Source of the DNA: Verrucomicrobiota bacterium
GTDB lineage: Bacteria; Verrucomicrobiota; Kiritimatiellia; CAIVKH01
NCBI GenBank assembly: GCA_024233345.1
Contig: JACKPT010000002.1
Span: 62,001 to 126,000, forward strand
DNA: 64,000 nt
Direction of reading: 5' to 3'
In this document: in pieces, positions 61,610-64,000 of the stretch
Position numbering within the stretch: position 1 is the stretch's first letter
How the letters are laid out: each line of letters begins with the position of its first letter
The notes under the pieces: generated by a model
What the model saw: only the letters and a program-made list of their open reading frames with translations
What the model was told of the DNA's origin: nothing
The model's database searches: none
Translations under genes and position numbers: made by a program

Positions 61610-63067
61610 ATGACGCGGTTTGAGCAAGGGCTATGGGACATTCTGGTTGTCGGTGGCGGCGCCACCGGACTGGCTTGCGCCTGGGATGCCGCGACTCGGG
61701 GATACAAAACCCTGCTGGTTGAGCGGGGAGACTTGGGATCCGGAACCTCCACCAGCAGCACCAAGCTGATTCATGGCGGTGTGCGATATCTCAGGCAGGG
61801 ACATCTGGCCCTGGTCAAAGAAGCCCTTCGCGAGCGGACCTGGTTTCTGAATGCCGCCCCGGATCTGGTTCACCGCCTCTCGCTGATTTTACCGTGTAAG
61901 GGGCGCCTGGAGAAGGCCTACTACCGGATGGGGTTGGGATTGTATGATCGGTTTGCCGGGCTGGATCCGAAAGATCGAACGCGTTCGGTTTCGCCAGCAG
62001 AGATTTCCACCCTTGCCCCCGGGTTACCGCCGACATGGAAATCGGGCGGCCTGGTCTACATGGACGGCCAATTTGATGATGCGCGCATGCTTATGCGGCT
62101 GGCTTTTTGCATCGCATCCTCCGGTGGCTCACTCAGCACCTATACCGACTTGACCGGGTTCGGGCGCGATCGGGATGGCCTGCGCACCGTCAGGCTGAGG
62201 GACAGGATCACCGGAGAGACTTCGAGTCTGCGTGCAAACGTTGTCATCAATGCTACCGGGCCATTCACCGACGAGCTTCGGCGATTGGAAGTGCCTGGTG
62301 CTCAGCCGCAGGTTGCGGTCAGTCGCGGTATCCATCTGGTGCTCGATCCATCCCTGCTCGGTGGTGAGACTGCGGTGATTCTTCCCCATACTGAGGACGG
62401 GCGTGTCCTGTTTGCCATCCCCTGGCGGGGAAAGATCTTATACGGCACCACCGACACCTCAATGCCAGGGCCTGAGCAGGATCCGATTGCCGGTGCCGAC
62501 GAGGTGGCCTACCTGCTGCAACACAGCGAGCAGATTTTCGGTCGATCCGTGTCCGCCGAGATGATCCATGGCCTCTTCGCCGGGTTGCGCCCCCTGGCTG
62601 CCGCGCCAGGCCGGCAGGCCACCGCGTCAATCAGTCGAGATGCCAGGGTTGAGGTTTCAACCCAGGGCCTGGTATCCATCTATGGCGGCAAATGGACGAC
62701 CTGTCGAAGTATGGCGGAGAGGGCCGTGGATCAGGCACTTGCGGTCGGTAAACTTCCTTTTCGTCCTGCCCGTACCCATGAGCTGAAACTTGCTGGCCCT
62801 TTGCCCGAAGTACCCGATCGTGCGGATCGACTGACCCGGGATCAGGTGGCCTGGTTTGTTCAGGAAGAGCGGGCAAAAACCCTTGATGATGTGCTAACCC
62901 GCCGCACGGGTCTTTCCCTGTTGGATGCCAAAGCTGCCGTCGCTATTGCGCCTGTCTGTGCACACTGGATGGCCGATTTTCTGGACTGGTCCGACCATGA
63001 AACCCAACGGCAGGTTACCGCCTATCAGGAGCGTATGCGTCGCCAGTGGGAACCATTGAACCGTTGA
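61610..63067 (+). CDS. glpD: FAD-dependent glycerol-3-phosphate dehydrogenase
   Basis: GlpD oxidises glycerol-3-phosphate to dihydroxyacetone phosphate at the membrane and feeds electrons to quinone. The 485-residue protein starts WDILVVGGGATGLACAWDAA (FAD motif), then GTSTSSTKLIHGGVRYLRQG, VINATGPFTDELRR, and GLRPLAA with SIYGGKWTTCRSMAERAVD. The ATG has AGGAG upstream. It abuts queA, which ends on the opposite strand with no gap between stop codons. Confidence 0.94.
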   Translation: MTRFEQGLWDILVVGGGATGLACAWDAATRGYKTLLVERGDLGSGTSTSSTKLIHGGVRYLRQGHLALVKEALRERTWFLNAAPDLVHRLSLILPCKGRLEKAYYRMGLGLYDRFAGLDPKDRTRSVSPAEISTLAPGLPPTWKSGGLVYMDGQFDDARMLMRLAFCIASSGGSLSTYTDLTGFGRDRDGLRTVRLRDRITGETSSLRANVVINATGPFTDELRRLEVPGAQPQVAVSRGIHLVLDPSLLGGETAVILPHTEDGRVLFAIPWRGKILYGTTDTSMPGPEQDPIAGADEVAYLLQHSEQIFGRSVSAEMIHGLFAGLRPLAAAPGRQATASISRDARVEVSTQGLVSIYGGKWTTCRSMAERAVDQALAVGKLPFRPARTHELKLAGPLPEVPDRADRLTRDQVAWFVQEERAKTLDDVLTRRTGLSLLDAKAAVAIAPVCAHWMADFLDWSDHETQRQVTAYQERMRRQWEPLNR

Positions 63068-64000
63068 TTACAGAATCAGCATGCAATCGCCATAGCTGAA
63101 AAATCGGTATTTCTCCTGAACCGCCTGCCGGTATGCCTCCATCACCAGATCATAACCAGCCAGCGCGCAGACCATCATGAGCAAGGTTGATTTGGGCAGG
63201 TGAAGGTTGGTGATCATGGCATCGACCGCCTTGAAGGTGTAGGGCGGCGTGATGAACAGTCCGCTTCGTCCCTCGCCGGGATGAATGACTCCCTGATCAT
63301 CCGCCACAGTCTCCAGGGTGCGCACGCTGGTGGATCCCACCGCGACAATCCGGCCCCCTGCCTGCCGGGCGTGCAGGATGGCCTCACCCGCCTCCGGGGT
63401 TACCGTGAACCGCTCTTCATCCATGCGGTGGTCGGCAACCTCTTCGGCCACGACCGGGCGAAAGGTCCCAATGCCGGTATGAAGGGTGATTTCGGTACGG
63501 CCTACCCCCTTGGCTTCGAGTGCGCGAAAGACCTCGGGGGTGAAGTGCAGTCCCGCTGTGGGTGCCGCAACCGCACCGGTATGGCGGGCATACATGGTTT
63601 GGTAATCCTGCTGATCCTGCTCGGTGGCCCGGCCCTGTTCCCGGTCGATATAGGGGGGAAGGGGAGGGTATCCGATCCGGTCGATCACCATCAGCAAGGG
63701 TTCGACGGATGTCAGTTCAACCACCGCCCGACCCCGCTCGCCTGTCTCCAGCACCACCGCCGTCAGCGGAACCGAGCCATGCGCCGCCTCAATTGCATCC
63801 TTCTCGGGAAAACACAGGACTTGCCCCGGATCCGGCCGCCGGGATCCGGATCGGAGAAGTGCATCCCATCGTCCCGTCGATTTTTCCTCAAGCAGCAGCA
63901 ATTCCACCTTCCCTCCGGAACCTTGCTTGTAACCGAATAATCGCGCGGGCAGAACCTTGGTATTGTTGAGCACAAGCAGGTCCATGGGCCGCAAGTATGC
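63068..64000 (-). CDS. queA: S-adenosylmethionine:tRNA ribosyltransferase-isomerase, 3' part
   Basis: QueA transfers the ribosyl group of SAM to preQ1-modified tRNA in queuosine synthesis. About 310 codons are visible; the family is about 340-360 residues long, so roughly the first 40 lie beyond the window edge. The visible part starts AYLRPMDLLVLNNTKVLPAR. It has YARHTGAVAAPTAGLHFTPE, LHTGIGTFRPV, GSTSVRTLE and TNLHLPKSTLLMMVCALAG, all diagnostic. The open frame runs off the right edge; the internal ATG at about 63985 is not the real start. Confidence 0.95.
   Translation of the reverse strand, partial: AYLRPMDLLVLNNTKVLPARLFGYKQGSGGKVELLLLEEKSTGRWDALLRSGSRRPDPGQVLCFPEKDAIEAAHGSVPLTAVVLETGERGRAVVELTSVEPLLMVIDRIGYPPLPPYIDREQGRATEQDQQDYQTMYARHTGAVAAPTAGLHFTPEVFRALEAKGVGRTEITLHTGIGTFRPVVAEEVADHRMDEERFTVTPEAGEAILHARQAGGRIVAVGSTSVRTLETVADDQGVIHPGEGRSGLFITPPYTFKAVDAMITNLHLPKSTLLMMVCALAGYDLVMEAYRQAVQEKYRFFSYGDCMLIL

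Overview
The window is a gene-dense stretch (about 60% G+C by eye) of a bacterial chromosome. It carries about fifty protein genes, three tRNAs, no rRNA, no CRISPR array and no recognisable transposase or phage block. The cell is Gram-negative: it has a Kdo transferase (waaA), a FadL-type outer-membrane protein, an HflK/HflC pair and MurB. RpoA begins with an RLGRFEMPK-type N-terminus that I associate with the Verrucomicrobia/Lentisphaerae/Kiritimatiellae (PVC) group. A PVC-type organism is therefore my best inference, but no rRNA is present to confirm it.

Layout, left half. Positions 1-1797 hold the end of the ribosomal-protein operon (rpsD end, rpoA, rplQ) and a strong intrinsic terminator. 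Positions 2249-12403 hold an aspartate-family and branched-chain amino-acid operon: promoter, a Thr/Ile/Val-rich leader peptide with an attenuator, hom, a degenerate phosphoglycerate-mutase-like gene, lysC, cimA, valS and metG. Positions 12618-18960 form a tight operon of a membrane-tethered triple-TRAM protein, a membrane-tethered NERD protein, two tiny membrane proteins, a ComEC whose beta-lactamase-like domain has lost its catalytic motifs, and an epimerase-like protein. Then come an ABC-F ATPase, a large secreted GH66 (dextranase-type) enzyme, argC, a YyaL-type thioredoxin protein with a DsbD-alpha-like tail, and tRNA-Gly, tRNA-Tyr and tRNA-Ala.

Layout, right half. On the minus strand, 29343-34896 is a compact polyphosphate operon (ROK sugar kinase, ppx, ppk, CHAD protein), preceded by a methyltransferase. 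Upstream again are a FadL-like porin with a sigma-54-type promoter and a receiver-kinase protein. Divergent from these is a plus-strand operon whose four genes overlap by 4 bases: ketoacyl synthase, membrane histidine kinase, soluble histidine kinase and an NtrC-type activator. Positions 45819-51380 carry a tyrosine phosphatase, an unrecognised membrane protein, a sulfotransferase/pyruvyltransferase fusion, a glycosyltransferase and a 3D-domain lipoprotein. Then come hflK/hflC, a solitary protein resembling the helical domain of phage DNA-base hypermodification enzymes, and a 5'-truncated MalK remnant next to a dispersed repeat. Positions 55055-61479 form an envelope/housekeeping run (waaA, PduO-type adenosyltransferase, GT39-TPR protein, murB, oxidoreductase, J-domain protein). 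The window ends with glpD and a partial queA.

Most notable: the threonine-type attenuator, the TRAM-NERD-ComEC operon with a catalytically dead ComEC domain, the polyphosphate/ROK operon, the sigma-54 network around a ketoacyl synthase with a Cys-His-Asn triad, and the chromosomal hypermodification-type protein.
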